A model generated the notes under the pieces. It saw nothing but the letters and a program-made list of their open reading frames with translations. It was not told where the DNA came from and did no database searches. From the NCBI GenBank assembly GCA_021604005.1, contig BQIV01000029.1:1-62846 (forward strand): a stretch of 62,846 nt of DNA, in the 5' to 3' direction. Below are positions 9,529 through 18,440 of this stretch, in pieces. The stretch's first letter is position 1. The number at the start of each line of letters is the position of its first letter. The position numbers were made by a program, and so were the translations under genes. Origin of the DNA: Nitrospirales bacterium (GTDB lineage Bacteria > Nitrospirota > Nitrospiria > Nitrospirales > UBA8639).

Positions 9529-10110
9529 GTGTCTATGGCCTCTGCATTTTCCCATGCGCTGGTGGCGTACGCCATCGGACAGTCCCACCGATGGACGGTT
9601 GACCCGCAACGTTTTTGGTTCCTGACGATCGCCTGCTCCATTCTTCCCGATCTTGATGTGCTTGCGTTTGCCGTCGGCATTCCCTACCGGCACGTCTTGG
9701 GACACCGGGGCCTGACACATTCTCTGGTGTTTGCCGTGGTTATTGGAATAGCCGTTGTACGATTTGGATTTCCGCACCTCGGCCTACGCTCTCGGCATGG
9801 ATGGATGCTCGTTGCGCATTTTACCCTTGTGACGGCGTCCCACGGTTTCTTAGATGCACTGACCGATGGAGGCCTTGGTGTTGCGTTTTTCGTTCCGTTT
9901 GATGATGAACGGTATTTTTTCCCATGGACACCTGTAAAGGTATCTCCTATTGGCGTGAGTCGTTTTATCAGCGAACGAGGGCTGCACGTGTTGGGCAGCG
10001 AGTTGCTATGGATTGGCATCCCGGTTGGTATCTGGTTGGCAGGAATGTGGGCAACACGCAGGTGTTCTCGCAACAAGGAAGACCAGGGGTCGGTCGAACG
10101 GCTCCAATAA
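9529..10110 (+). CDS. YdjM-type membrane-bound metal-dependent hydrolase (DUF457)
   Basis: A 193-residue multi-pass inner-membrane protein. Family landmarks are visible in order: SHALVAYAIG near the start, ILPDLDVLAF, then GHRGLTHSLVF (the conserved HRGxTHS), ASHGFLDALTDGG, and FPFDDERYFFPWTP-like aromatic residues. This is the LexA-binding, inner-membrane-associated putative hydrolase family (YdjM); the conserved His and Asp residues suggest a metal site, but the reaction is not known. The start is either GTG at 9529 or ATG at 9535, two codons apart. It follows the HAD phosphatase gene in the same direction. Confidence 0.85.
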   Translation: MSMASAFSHALVAYAIGQSHRWTVDPQRFWFLTIACSILPDLDVLAFAVGIPYRHVLGHRGLTHSLVFAVVIGIAVVRFGFPHLGLRSRHGWMLVAHFTLVTASHGFLDALTDGGLGVAFFVPFDDERYFFPWTPVKVSPIGVSRFISERGLHVLGSELLWIGIPVGIWLAGMWATRRCSRNKEDQGSVERLQ

Positions 10111-10275
10111 TGGCCTTTTTTTTCTCAATAACCGTCTGAAACACTCAAAGCTCGAGTAGAATATTCGAGGGAAAAAAAGAGAGGGGGTGTGCGGCATCAA
10201 CGGCTATCCGTCTTTCCCTGAGAAGAGACGAAAGATCTTAAGAACAAAAAGGAGTAGCAGCAAAAATTAACGTAC

Positions 10276-10436
10276 CTACCTTTTTACCTGGGCATTGACA
10301 TTGGAGTTGCCAGACAGAATTGGTAGTTGAAAGTCTAAGAGTTTTCGCAGTTCGAACTCCGCTCCTTCGCGAACCCTTTTTGTCGCCCCTTTGTAAAGAT
10401 CGTGGAGTTTTTGTCGATACCGGCTTGTGTTGCCAT
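10276..10436 (-). pseudogene. Possible small gene with frameshift
   Basis: On the minus strand an ATG at 10436 is preceded by a full-length Shine-Dalgarno sequence (TAAGGAGGT, 5 bases before it). Its frame reads MATQAGIDKN and then ends after 33 codons at 10335. The adjacent frame carries a far more protein-like tail, KLHDLYKGATKRVREGAEF followed by ELRKLLDFQLP, which runs to 10276. A one-base loss in the A-run near 10405-10410 would explain this. I do not recognise the family. The remaining sequence between 10111 and 10606 shows no other gene. Confidence 0.35.
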
Positions 10437-10606
10437 GACAGACCTCCTTACGTGTACGGTGTTTCTTCTCAGCATGGAAGACCTTCACGCCATGGAGTGA
10501 AACACGAGAGTTCACAGTAAACACGGATGATGCCGGAAAAAACCGCAATAGGTATGGGTAGGACAGAACTCAGCGTACAATACTTCGTATGCTTAAGTAA
10601 AGTATT

Positions 10607-11191
10607 TTAGGGTTTTTGTTTGAGCTGGATAGTGACGGAAATTTCCGCATGCCGAAAGCAGTCGGTCGTATGGTCATTGACCATGCCGGTTGCTTGCATA
10701 AAGGCATAGCAAATTGTCGACCCCACAAACGAAAAGCCCCGCTGTTTGAGGTCCTGACTCATGGCATCTGAAATTGCCGAACGGCAAGGAACCGTTTGAT
10801 GATCGGCCCATCGATTTTGAATGGGTGTTCCGTCCACAAATTGCCAAATGTACTGATCGAAACTTGCAAAGGATTTTTGAATATGCAGATAGGATTTGGC
10901 ATTGTTTACGGTGGCTGCTATTTTACGCGTGTTGCGAATGATCGCGGCATTGCCTAAAAGTTGTTGGATCTTTCTTGGGCCGTATCGAGACATTTTTTGT
11001 GCGTCGAAATGATCGAAGGCCACACGCAAGGCCATGCGTTTTTGTAGGATCGTGTGCCAGCTTAAGCCGGCCTGCATGCCTTCGAGAATCAGGAATTCAA
11101 AGAGTTGCCGATCATCATGAAGGGGAACGCCCCATTCTTGGTCGTGGTATGTGATGTCTAAAGCCTTTGTGGCCCATGCACAACGTGTCAT
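10607..11191 (-). CDS. tag: DNA-3-methyladenine glycosylase I
   Basis: A 194-residue base-excision repair enzyme that removes N3-methyladenine from alkylated DNA. The N-terminus MTRCAWATKALDITYHDQEW is characteristic: Cys4 and the His in TYHDQEWG are two of the four zinc ligands, and the His and Cys near the C-terminus (NDHTTDCFRH) supply the other two. EGMQAGLSWHTILQKR and the helix-hairpin-helix region follow in the expected order. Length is normal (about 190). It is divergent from the metal exporter gene to its right; the 11192-11277 region would hold both promoters. Confidence 0.95.
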   Translation of the reverse strand: MTRCAWATKALDITYHDQEWGVPLHDDRQLFEFLILEGMQAGLSWHTILQKRMALRVAFDHFDAQKMSRYGPRKIQQLLGNAAIIRNTRKIAATVNNAKSYLHIQKSFASFDQYIWQFVDGTPIQNRWADHQTVPCRSAISDAMSQDLKQRGFSFVGSTICYAFMQATGMVNDHTTDCFRHAEISVTIQLKQKP

Positions 11192-11277
11192 ATGAAGTTG
11201 TCCACTTATGCGCCAATCCGTGTTGCAGGCTCGCTGCGGGAGTCAGCGTGTCATCTTATCATGAATCGAAGAGGTGT

Positions 11278-12237
11278 ATGCGTCCTATGGCCGCTGGTTC
11301 GAAAAAAGTCATTTATGCCGCGTTAATCGGCAATGCGTTAATTGCCGTCACGAAGTTTGCCGCATCGGTCTTGACAGGAAGTTCGGCCATGCTGGCCGAA
11401 GGTATTCATTCATTGGTTGATACCGGGAATCAAGGCCTGCTGCTGTATGGGCTACATAAAGCCAAAAAGCCGGCCAATGAACAATTTCCCTTTGGTCATG
11501 GCAAGGAAGTGTATTTTTGGAGTTTTGTCGTTGCCATTCTCATTTTTGCGTTAGGAGCCGGGATTTCACTCTATGAGGGAGTCTTGCATATCTTTCACCC
11601 CGAACCGGTCGACAATCCTCTGATTAATTACATCGTGCTCAGTCTGGCGTTGGTGTTTGAGGGAGGGGCATGGTATTTCGCCTACAAAGAATTTTCGCAA
11701 GCAAAAGGCACGTGGTCGTACATGCAAGCCGTACAGCGGGGAAAAGACCCAACAATCTTTATGGTCTTGTTTGAAGATACGGCTGCGGTGCTTGGTCTTA
11801 TTGTTGCGTTCGTGGGGATTTGGTTGGGACAGGTGACGGGACTAGCGTATCTCGATGGAGCAGCCACGGTCTTGATTGGGTTGATTCTGGGGGGCACGGC
11901 AGTCTGGCTGGCCTACGAAACCAAAGGTCTGTTAATTGGTGAAAGTGCAAATCATGAAGTAGTGCAAAGCATTCGGCAGATTGCCGGAGGGTGTTCTGAA
12001 ATAACACATGTGAATGAAGTGCTCACGATGCATATGGGGCCTGAATTTATTCTCGTGAATGTGAGTGTGGCGTTTTCCGATGGATTATCTTCCGAGGAAG
12101 TGGAAGCCACGATTGAGACGATGGATCGGCAAATCAAAGAAGCGCATCCCCGTGTCAAACGTATTTTTGTCGAGGCGGAAAAACGAAAAAAGAAAAATCC
12201 GGAAGAACGGGTAGGTCGTTCTATGGATGGCACATAA
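11278..12237 (+). CDS. Cation diffusion facilitator (CDF) metal exporter
   Basis: An inner-membrane proton-coupled exporter of divalent metals such as zinc, iron or manganese. About 319 residues with several membrane segments; AEGIHSLVDTGNQ carries the conserved His and Asp of the transport site in the second segment, and FGHGKEVYFWS is the typical loop before the third. The C-terminal ~90 residues form the cytoplasmic dimerisation domain. I prefer the ATG at 11278 (or 11287) over an upstream start at 11167, which would overlap the divergent tag gene and add a non-homologous tail. The C-terminus ends in a lysine-rich stretch. Metal specificity is not decidable from sequence. Confidence 0.88.
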   Translation: MRPMAAGSKKVIYAALIGNALIAVTKFAASVLTGSSAMLAEGIHSLVDTGNQGLLLYGLHKAKKPANEQFPFGHGKEVYFWSFVVAILIFALGAGISLYEGVLHIFHPEPVDNPLINYIVLSLALVFEGGAWYFAYKEFSQAKGTWSYMQAVQRGKDPTIFMVLFEDTAAVLGLIVAFVGIWLGQVTGLAYLDGAATVLIGLILGGTAVWLAYETKGLLIGESANHEVVQSIRQIAGGCSEITHVNEVLTMHMGPEFILVNVSVAFSDGLSSEEVEATIETMDRQIKEAHPRVKRIFVEAEKRKKKNPEERVGRSMDGT

Positions 12238-12442
12238 CCTCTGTGCGTGAACGTGAACAATCCGTTTTTGTGAAGGCTGAAAGTTCAAAGTCTAAAGTCT
12301 AATGCTCAAAGTCCATCAATGACACTTTAACCTTGTAGCCGTTTCAAATAGCTTCCGCTATTGCCGATTCCATGAACTTCCGTATCTTGAAGTCCTTCAT
12401 ACCGAGGGGAAAGTCAACGTGGCACAACTGGAATGCATTATA

Positions 12443-13036
12443 GTATTTTAACTTTTTCGCAGTACCTATGACCTGACGCCTGCAGGCCAGTTCGTTGAGG
12501 GAACGCCTCTCATACTGGGCGGGGCTTGTGTGAGATTCTATGGTTTATGTCAAGCCTCGTGTGAGGCGGGCCGGGTTAAACGTGGTCTGATAGCGGTGAA
12601 TGGACCAAGCCGCTCGGGCAATTTTCCGCGCGAGAATCACTAAGGTGGCCGTTGAACTCCACCCGTGGATGCGCTACGAGTCATCGAGGGGTTTCCAGAC
12701 TTTGGGTTTGACGGCGGACATGGCGGCATTCAAGAGTAACCGGCGCAATTCGGCCGGGCCTCGTTTAGACAAGCGCCGGCATCCGCTCTTCTGCCCTGAG
12801 TCCTTGGCTCGGGGGCCTAATCCGGTAAAGGCGACAACGGCATCGGCATTGCGGAACGGCACCCGCTCTCAGGTATTGGGGAGGCTCATCCCCACCAACC
12901 GGGGTTCAGCTCATCCGATGAGCCTGGCCTGGGCGTTCATGGTTTTGGGTCCTTTGGTCTTCACAACAAAGGGTGCGCCCTGTGGGACGCACTCAGCGAC
13001 ATACTCGGCCGCCGGGACGAACCCCGGCAGGGAGTC
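12443..13036 (+). repeat. Dispersed repeat R2, copy b, interrupted
   Basis: Left block 12443-12535 matches the left part of the copies at 62636 and (reverse) 6301-6520: an A/T-rich TTTTAACTTTTTC start, GACGCCTGCAGGC and a GGGCGGG stem arm. Right block about 12897-13036 matches the rest: GAGCCTGGCCTGGGCGTTC and GCCGGGACGAACCCCGGC. The two blocks are separated by an IS110 transposase remnant. Nothing recognisable lies in the flanks at 12238-12442 or 13037-13344. Confidence 0.7.
12545..12862 (-). pseudogene. IS110-family transposase, C-terminal remnant
   Basis: The minus strand encodes the C-terminal Transposase_20 part of an IS110-type enzyme: FRNADAVVAFTGLGPRAKDS, GQKSG, LSKRGPAELRRLLLNAAMSA, then an in-frame TAG, then TLVILARKIARAAWS and a typical end NPARLTRGLT. 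Full-length IS110 transposases are about 340 residues; only about the last 105 codons remain, with the N-terminal DEDD domain gone and one internal stop. It is inactive. It sits inside an R2 repeat copy. Confidence 0.8.
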
Positions 13037-13344
13037 AAAACTGAGACGAGAAAGAAAATAGGCAATAAACAGTGGAGTGAGCCGTGGGCTCGAGCAACAT
13101 GGCCTCTGACGCAATCGCATCCCCAAAGGCTATCGCAGAACCATATAGCTTCCAGCCGAATCACCCCCACTCACACAGCGCGAGGACACACTTCGTACAG
13201 ACGGAAGGGCATAGCACGGCTATACGTCTTAATTTAATGAAAAGTTAAAAACCATAGGGTTCGTTATAAGTCTTTCAACTTTAGACTCGTGAGATTCGTA
13301 TCGGGGACGAGTTTTCTTTCGACAGAGCCGGAACGATGTGCAGG

Positions 13345-14685
13345 CTAATCGTGATCTCGATTGGTGATCTCAACAACGACTGGACAATGATCGGACAATC
13401 GTCGATAGGCGGCAGGGTAGTCGCCTTTAATTCTTTGGCATTTGGCGGCACCGCAATACCCTGTCACGCGGGCTTTGGTGTCTTTGACTTCTTTCATGCC
13501 TTTTGTCACGAGTACATGATCAAGCCACCCGCCACGGCCGCGGAAGTATTGTGAGCACTGCGGTGTGAGCGTGAGGTCGTCAAACCCCGGACTTTCGTTT
13601 CCAACTTTCCGGCGAACATGTTTTAATTCGGATGTCTGCGATTGACGGTCTCCGGCACCCATCGTATTGAAATCACCAAGGATCACGACGTCCTGATCTT
13701 GTTTGAGCAACGGAGCCACGGTACGGTCAATACGATTTAAGGCCTTGTGACGTTCCTCGACGGCAAAAACGGTTGGACCCGATTTGAGGTGAAGTCCAAT
13801 GAGATGAAAGTCAGCGCCATGCGTTGTGCGAGACTTGACATGAACATATTGTCCGGGCCGGAGTCCATACGTACAGGCTTTTTTCGGGGAATCGGCTTTT
13901 GAATTAAATTGCCACAGGCTTTCAAATTGAGAAAGCTTAACGTGAGAATCATTCCACAATAGGCCAATATGATGGTCGTTCGGCCGGCCACAGGGTTGTC
14001 GGTACCATTTCCACTTCCCACCTGTTTTCTTGGCAAGTATTCTGGTGAGTGTGTTCCAGGCATTATCTGCGAGAGATGTTGCGAGACTTTCTTGGACGGT
14101 TAAGATGTCAAGTTGCATCCACACAAGCGTGCAGATCAGCCAATCAATATCAGTGGGTTTGGCGGATGAATGCTGTTGGTCCTTGGGTTGCCCGATGGGA
14201 AACCATCGAAGATTCCAAGTGGCAAGGCGTATGGTCTTTTCTGAAGCGTGAGCCATCCGTCCTCCTTCCCGCACCACATGTTCGCATCCTTCACGTGAAT
14301 GCCAAACCTTGGCTTCGTCTTTCTTGGATGATGGTGCGCGGGAGGCTGATTGGGCCTGAATATGTTTGGTGTCTTTCGACGTGCGTGCTGGGGGTGACGT
14401 ATTGGCTCGAATATATTTGATGCTGACCCAGGCCTGTTCCCCTGTGGGCAGGCGAACGCTGAGCCACTGTCCGTCAGGTGCGATGTCTTCGAGCGTGACT
14501 TGGGTTCGTGTTGGGACATGTTTCCAGTAGTTGGGGGGATGTTCTTGATGCAGTGGGACGCCGACAGGTTTTGTCGCTTGAAGGATGATGGGTTTGCCGA
14601 CTTCGAATTCTTGTGCAAACACTGACGTTGTGCCCGCACAATGTATCATTGCCACAGAGAAGAGGAGTCGAATGATCAGTGCCAT
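13345..14685 (-). CDS. Exported endonuclease/exonuclease/phosphatase-fold protein with SH3-like domain
   Basis: A 446-residue secreted protein. Residues 1-24 are a signal peptide ending near VFA. Residues of about 30-95 look like a bacterial SH3-type domain (PDGQWLSVRLPTGEQAWVSI). From about 150 on there is a DNase I-like EEP domain: ATWNLRWF, ILTVQES, GLLWN, LIGLHLKSG, VILGDFNTM, and the final SDHCPVVVE catalytic His. These metal-dependent enzymes cleave phosphodiester bonds; a periplasmic or extracellular nuclease is the simplest role. The linker between the domains is Ser/Thr/Lys-rich and low in complexity. The gene is monocistronic and divergent from fhs. Confidence 0.85.
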   Translation of the reverse strand: MALIIRLLFSVAMIHCAGTTSVFAQEFEVGKPIILQATKPVGVPLHQEHPPNYWKHVPTRTQVTLEDIAPDGQWLSVRLPTGEQAWVSIKYIRANTSPPARTSKDTKHIQAQSASRAPSSKKDEAKVWHSREGCEHVVREGGRMAHASEKTIRLATWNLRWFPIGQPKDQQHSSAKPTDIDWLICTLVWMQLDILTVQESLATSLADNAWNTLTRILAKKTGGKWKWYRQPCGRPNDHHIGLLWNDSHVKLSQFESLWQFNSKADSPKKACTYGLRPGQYVHVKSRTTHGADFHLIGLHLKSGPTVFAVEERHKALNRIDRTVAPLLKQDQDVVILGDFNTMGAGDRQSQTSELKHVRRKVGNESPGFDDLTLTPQCSQYFRGRGGWLDHVLVTKGMKEVKDTKARVTGYCGAAKCQRIKGDYPAAYRRLSDHCPVVVEITNRDHD

Positions 14686-14953
14686 AGCCCTCCGTTTCAG
14701 GTGAGATGTCCACCGTTTTCAACACGTAGAGAAGCAAGGGGCAATTCTTGCGTTGGGAGTTCGTCGTTGCTTGGCGAGACAGTAAAATGGCTCGCAACCG
14801 GCATGCTCCCAGTATGAGTTATCCTAAGATGGCTCATAGGTAATGTCTAGCATGGGAGACGAAATACGTATCGATTACGATAACCGGATCCCATGGTTTT
14901 GCGAAGGTCTTCGTTGGTAAGATCAGTTTTTTCACCTTGAACTGTTGGAGAAG

Positions 14954-16633
14954 ATGATGGCACACAGCAATATTAAGATTGCCAACCAGGCCGTGTTGGA
15001 ACCGATTCAGGATCTTGCCAAAAAACGTTTGGGGCTCGTTCCGGAGCAACTCGAACCCTATGGGCGTTATAAGGCCAAGATTCCTCTTTCTGTTCTTGAA
15101 TCATTTCCCGATCGTCCCAATGGTAAGTTAATTTTGATGACGGCTATGTCCCCAACAACAGCGGGAGAAGGAAAGACGACGACAGCGGTTGGCCTGGTCG
15201 ATGGATTGAATACGATTGGGAAGAATGCTCTTGTGGCCATTCGTGAGCCGAGTGTCGGTCCGTGCTTTGGCATGAAGGGCGGTGCATGTGGTGGCGGATA
15301 TGCGCAGGTTGTCCCAATGACGGATATTAATTTGCATTTTACGGGAGACTTTCATGCCATTACCGCAGCGCATAACCTCTTGGCGGCAATGACGGATAAC
15401 CATCTCTATTGGGGGCATGAACCCCGGCTGGATGCCAGGCGTATCAGCTGGCGACGGGTCATGGATATGAATGATCGATCATTGCGCATTGTCGCCACAG
15501 GGCTTGGGGGAGTGACCAATGGGTTTGTGCGTGAAGCACGATTCGATATTACGGCTGCTTCCGAAGTAATGGCCATTCTTGGGTTAGCGACCGACCTCAA
15601 TGATCTGCAGCGGCGGTTAGGCAATATTAAGATTGGGCGCACCGCGAACAAAGATCTGGTGTTTGCGAAAGACGTACATGCGGAAGGCGCTATGACGGCA
15701 TTGTTACGAGATGCACTCAATCCCAATGTGGTTCAAACGCTGGAGCGAAATCCCGCATTGGTTCATGGTGGACCGTTTGGAAATATCGCGCATGGGTGTA
15801 ATTCGGTTGTCGCGACCAAAACGGCATTGAAATTAGCCGATTATGTGGTGACAGAAGCGGGGTTTGGTGCAGATCTCGGTGCGGAAAAGTTTTTTAATAT
15901 TAAGTGCCGCCGTTCAGGATTGCGGCCGGACTGCGCAGTTGTCGTGGCGACGATCAAGGCGTTGAAACTTCATGGAGGAGCCGATCCAAAGCGGCTTGAG
16001 CAGGAAGATCTCTCTACACTGCATCAGGGCATTCCTAATCTATTACGGCATTTGGAAAATGTGAAAAAATTCGGAGTGCCGACTCTCGTGGCTATTAACC
16101 AGTTTACCTCCGACACGAAGGCTGAAATTGAATTGGTCAAGAAGGACTGTGCAGCCCTTGGGGTGAAGGTTGTGCTTGCCGAACATTGGGCTAAAGGTGG
16201 AGAAGGGGCTGTAGAGTTAGCGGAGGAAGTGGTGCATCTGCTTGATCACACACAAGCGGATTTTCATGTTCTCTATCCCGACGACGTATCATTGGCCGAT
16301 AAAGTTCGAATTATTGCGCAAGAAGTGTACAGAGCCGATGGTGTCGATTTTCCCAAGCAGGTCTTAGATCGATTTGCCGAACTCGAACGGTCTGGGTACG
16401 GGCATTTCCCGGTGTGCATTGCCAAAACCCAATATAGCTTTTCAACAGATCCCTCTCTAAAAGGCGCCCCGACAGGATTTACGATCCCGGTTCGAGAAAT
16501 TCGCCTCTCCCTTGGTGCGGAATTTATTGTGGTCTTGACGGGTGATATCATGACCATGCCTGGGCTTCCTCGTGTCCCTTCGGCGAATGCCATTGGAGTG
16601 AGCGCGAACGGCGAAATTTCAGGTTTGTTTTGA
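14954..16633 (+). CDS. fhs: Formate--tetrahydrofolate ligase
   Basis: Cytoplasmic enzyme that makes 10-formyl-tetrahydrofolate from formate, THF and ATP, feeding one-carbon metabolism. About 559 residues, the usual length. The nucleotide-binding loop is in [16 protein letters not shown] (about residues 65-80). [20 protein letters not shown] and the C-terminal [18 protein letters not shown] are family signatures. A GGAG sequence sits just before two adjacent ATG codons at 14954 and 14957, so an upstream TTG at 14945 is unlikely. The gene stands alone. In an autotroph it may link formate to C1 metabolism, but that is inference. Confidence 0.96.
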   Translation: MMAHSNIKIANQAVLEPIQDLAKKRLGLVPEQLEPYGRYKAKIPLSVLESFPDRPNGKLILMTAMSPTTAGEGKTTTAVGLVDGLNTIGKNALVAIREPSVGPCFGMKGGACGGGYAQVVPMTDINLHFTGDFHAITAAHNLLAAMTDNHLYWGHEPRLDARRISWRRVMDMNDRSLRIVATGLGGVTNGFVREARFDITAASEVMAILGLATDLNDLQRRLGNIKIGRTANKDLVFAKDVHAEGAMTALLRDALNPNVVQTLERNPALVHGGPFGNIAHGCNSVVATKTALKLADYVVTEAGFGADLGAEKFFNIKCRRSGLRPDCAVVVATIKALKLHGGADPKRLEQEDLSTLHQGIPNLLRHLENVKKFGVPTLVAINQFTSDTKAEIELVKKDCAALGVKVVLAEHWAKGGEGAVELAEEVVHLLDHTQADFHVLYPDDVSLADKVRIIAQEVYRADGVDFPKQVLDRFAELERSGYGHFPVCIAKTQYSFSTDPSLKGAPTGFTIPVREIRLSLGAEFIVVLTGDIMTMPGLPRVPSANAIGVSANGEISGLF

Positions 16634-16846
16634 CGTGGAGGACAACGGGAGGAAAAGCCGAAACAATATGTCTCGTGTACGGCAATCTGTCAAAATTGGT
16701 TTCTGAGGTTTGAGCTGTTTGTTCACGAAGGCTTCACGCGCGACGTCGTAGGAACTCGATAGCCGGTTCGAACAACATCTCATCAATGACGTTTGCAATT
16801 TTGTTGTACATGCTCACATCATTATTGCATGGCACGTACGTGGCCG

Positions 16847-17520
16847 CTATGGCGTTCGTCGTATGTGCGCAGGCGCTCTTCGTCTTTTGATCAATCCATA
16901 GGCAATGAAGCCTAACAATCCGGTGGGGAAAAGCGGAAGAGACGATGGGATAGGATTGGCAATCGTTGTGGCGGATTGGGCCATCAAGGTTGAATTTCCG
17001 TGAAAAGTCGTATGCGTGGACCAGATAAGGTTTGTCGACTGCGTGAGAAGAGTGCCATGTAAAGATAGGCCTTGCCGAGTACTGCTCACGAATCCGAACC
17101 CATGACTGGTTAATGTTTTATTCTGATGATCGTAGTCTCCACTGACCCATAGTTGTCCGCCGGATGATCCGGCTGTTCCCCCTGTCAGGAATGTGTTGGT
17201 GTGTGTATCGAAATTGAAATTAAACGCAGTCTCTTGTCCTAATTGTCTGGCCTCGGCAAGATCACACCGTCCAAGAGAACCGAGAGGCCCAAATCCTTCT
17301 ATGTCCAGATTTTCGACATGAGGTTCGTCGACAATTCCAGACGCAGAATCTGAAAGTGTGAACGATCCGGTCATTGAATTGAATAGCCATTCTGTCTTTC
17401 CCAGGTAACGTCATACAAGGCAGCGTCACTCGACTCGAGCAGTATTGTTCCGGAAAGACTGAACAGGAAAAGCAGTCCGATGTAGAGCGAAGACTTCCAT
17501 GTTCGCCTTACGAAACACAC
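16847..17520 (-). pseudogene. PEP-CTERM protein gene broken by a 5-bp duplication
   Basis: Two frames together make one protein. The first, from a GTG at 17520, encodes a signal peptide (SLYIGLLFLFSLSG) and YDVTWERQNGYS, then stops. The second, from 17374, starts with MTGSFTLSDSASG and runs to 16847. The paralogue at 17608-18234 has YDITWEGADGYSMSGQF at the same place, so the frames should be joined. A direct duplication TGAAT-TGAAT at 17375-17384 adds five bases and breaks the frame. The C-terminus NPIPSSLPLFPTGLLGF plus an Arg-rich tail is a PEP-CTERM-like sorting signal. Expected role: exported surface protein processed by an exosortase. Confidence 0.7.
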
Positions 17521-17522
17521 CA

Positions 17523-17548
17523 GCCCGATCACGCTGATGTGATCGGGC
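17523..17548 (-). terminator. Hairpin downstream of the PEP-CTERM gene
   Basis: CCCGATCAC and GTGATCGGG form a perfect 9-base stem around a short loop, 60 bases after the stop of the gene at 17608. It lacks a clear T-run, so it may be a weak or Rho-assisted terminator. Confidence 0.5.
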
Positions 17549-17607
17549 CGGTATTGGAGATCTCTTGAGAGGCTCGTGCGGTCAGGGAATTTCGACCGTC
17601 TGCGGCA

Positions 17608-18234
17608 TTAGGGCTTTGCTGTTCGTTGTTTTCGGAGACGATAGGCCAGCAATCCTCCAAAGCCGGTGCCGAAGAGCAAGATTGTCGAAGGCTCCGGATT
17701 GACGACGGTCCCGCCTGGCGGGGAGGTGGGAGGCGCCGAAACGAGCGTGGCTTGCAAGGTTGATGTGTCAAGGCCAACGGTGGTCACCGTCGACCCGATA
17801 ATAAGTTGCGATGAGGCTACGTGGGAGCCATTAACGTAGAGACCTTGCGAGCTATTCCCGCTGAAGAATCCGAACCCATCTCCGGTCGGGACGTTCCACA
17901 GTTGGCCCGTCGGCGTATCGCTTCGTCCTCTTGTGAGAAACATACCTCTGTTTGTGTCAAAGTTGAAATTAAAAGAAGTGCCAGCTTGACCTGCCTGTAG
18001 ATTCCAGCTGCCCACGAATGTTCCGTTTTGGAAGCCTTCAATGGAAAAGCTGTCGACCTGTGTGCCGGTGATGGTGCCGGTCAGGGAGTCTGCATGTGAA
18101 AATTGTCCAGACATGGAGTAGCCATCCGCGCCTTCCCATGTGATATCGTACGAAGCGGCGAAGGTGAATGACGTAACAGTTGCGAGGCATAGCACACTGC
18201 CAAGAATCACCCCGCCGAACAAAGAATGTTTCAT
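17608..18234 (-). CDS. PEP-CTERM sorting domain protein
   Basis: A 208-residue exported protein. Residues 1-27 are a signal peptide ending near FAA. The body is a beta-rich domain shared with the broken paralogue downstream (YDITWEGADGYS, FNFNFDTNRGMFLT, LWNVPTGDGFGF). The C-terminus has NPEPSTILLFGTGFGGLLAY followed by Arg/Lys, a canonical PEP-CTERM signal: PEP motif, membrane helix, basic tail. Exosortase cleaves such proteins and they go to the surface or extracellular matrix. No exosortase is in the window. The body domain has no function I can name. It is divergent from uvrB. Confidence 0.8.
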   Translation of the reverse strand: MKHSLFGGVILGSVLCLATVTSFTFAASYDITWEGADGYSMSGQFSHADSLTGTITGTQVDSFSIEGFQNGTFVGSWNLQAGQAGTSFNFNFDTNRGMFLTRGRSDTPTGQLWNVPTGDGFGFFSGNSSQGLYVNGSHVASSQLIIGSTVTTVGLDTSTLQATLVSAPPTSPPGGTVVNPEPSTILLFGTGFGGLLAYRLRKQRTAKP

Positions 18235-18440
18235 CGTGAATATCTCCTATTATGAAGAGTAAGATGATACGCATCATGTCCGACAAGAGGGCGGCCGGAT
18301 ATGGAATTGTAAATTTTGGGCTCAGTATAGCAAAGTCACACATACAAGCAAATGTCGTGAACATGTTGGAGACCATGCTCCTAGAGAGATTTTCGATGAC
18401 GAGGCCGAAGCGCCTCGACGACTTATGGTAGGGTAACGCG

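Noticed and set aside
12600-13061. 153-codon plus-strand frame
   Set aside because: It is antisense to the IS110 remnant and R2 repeat and matches no family.
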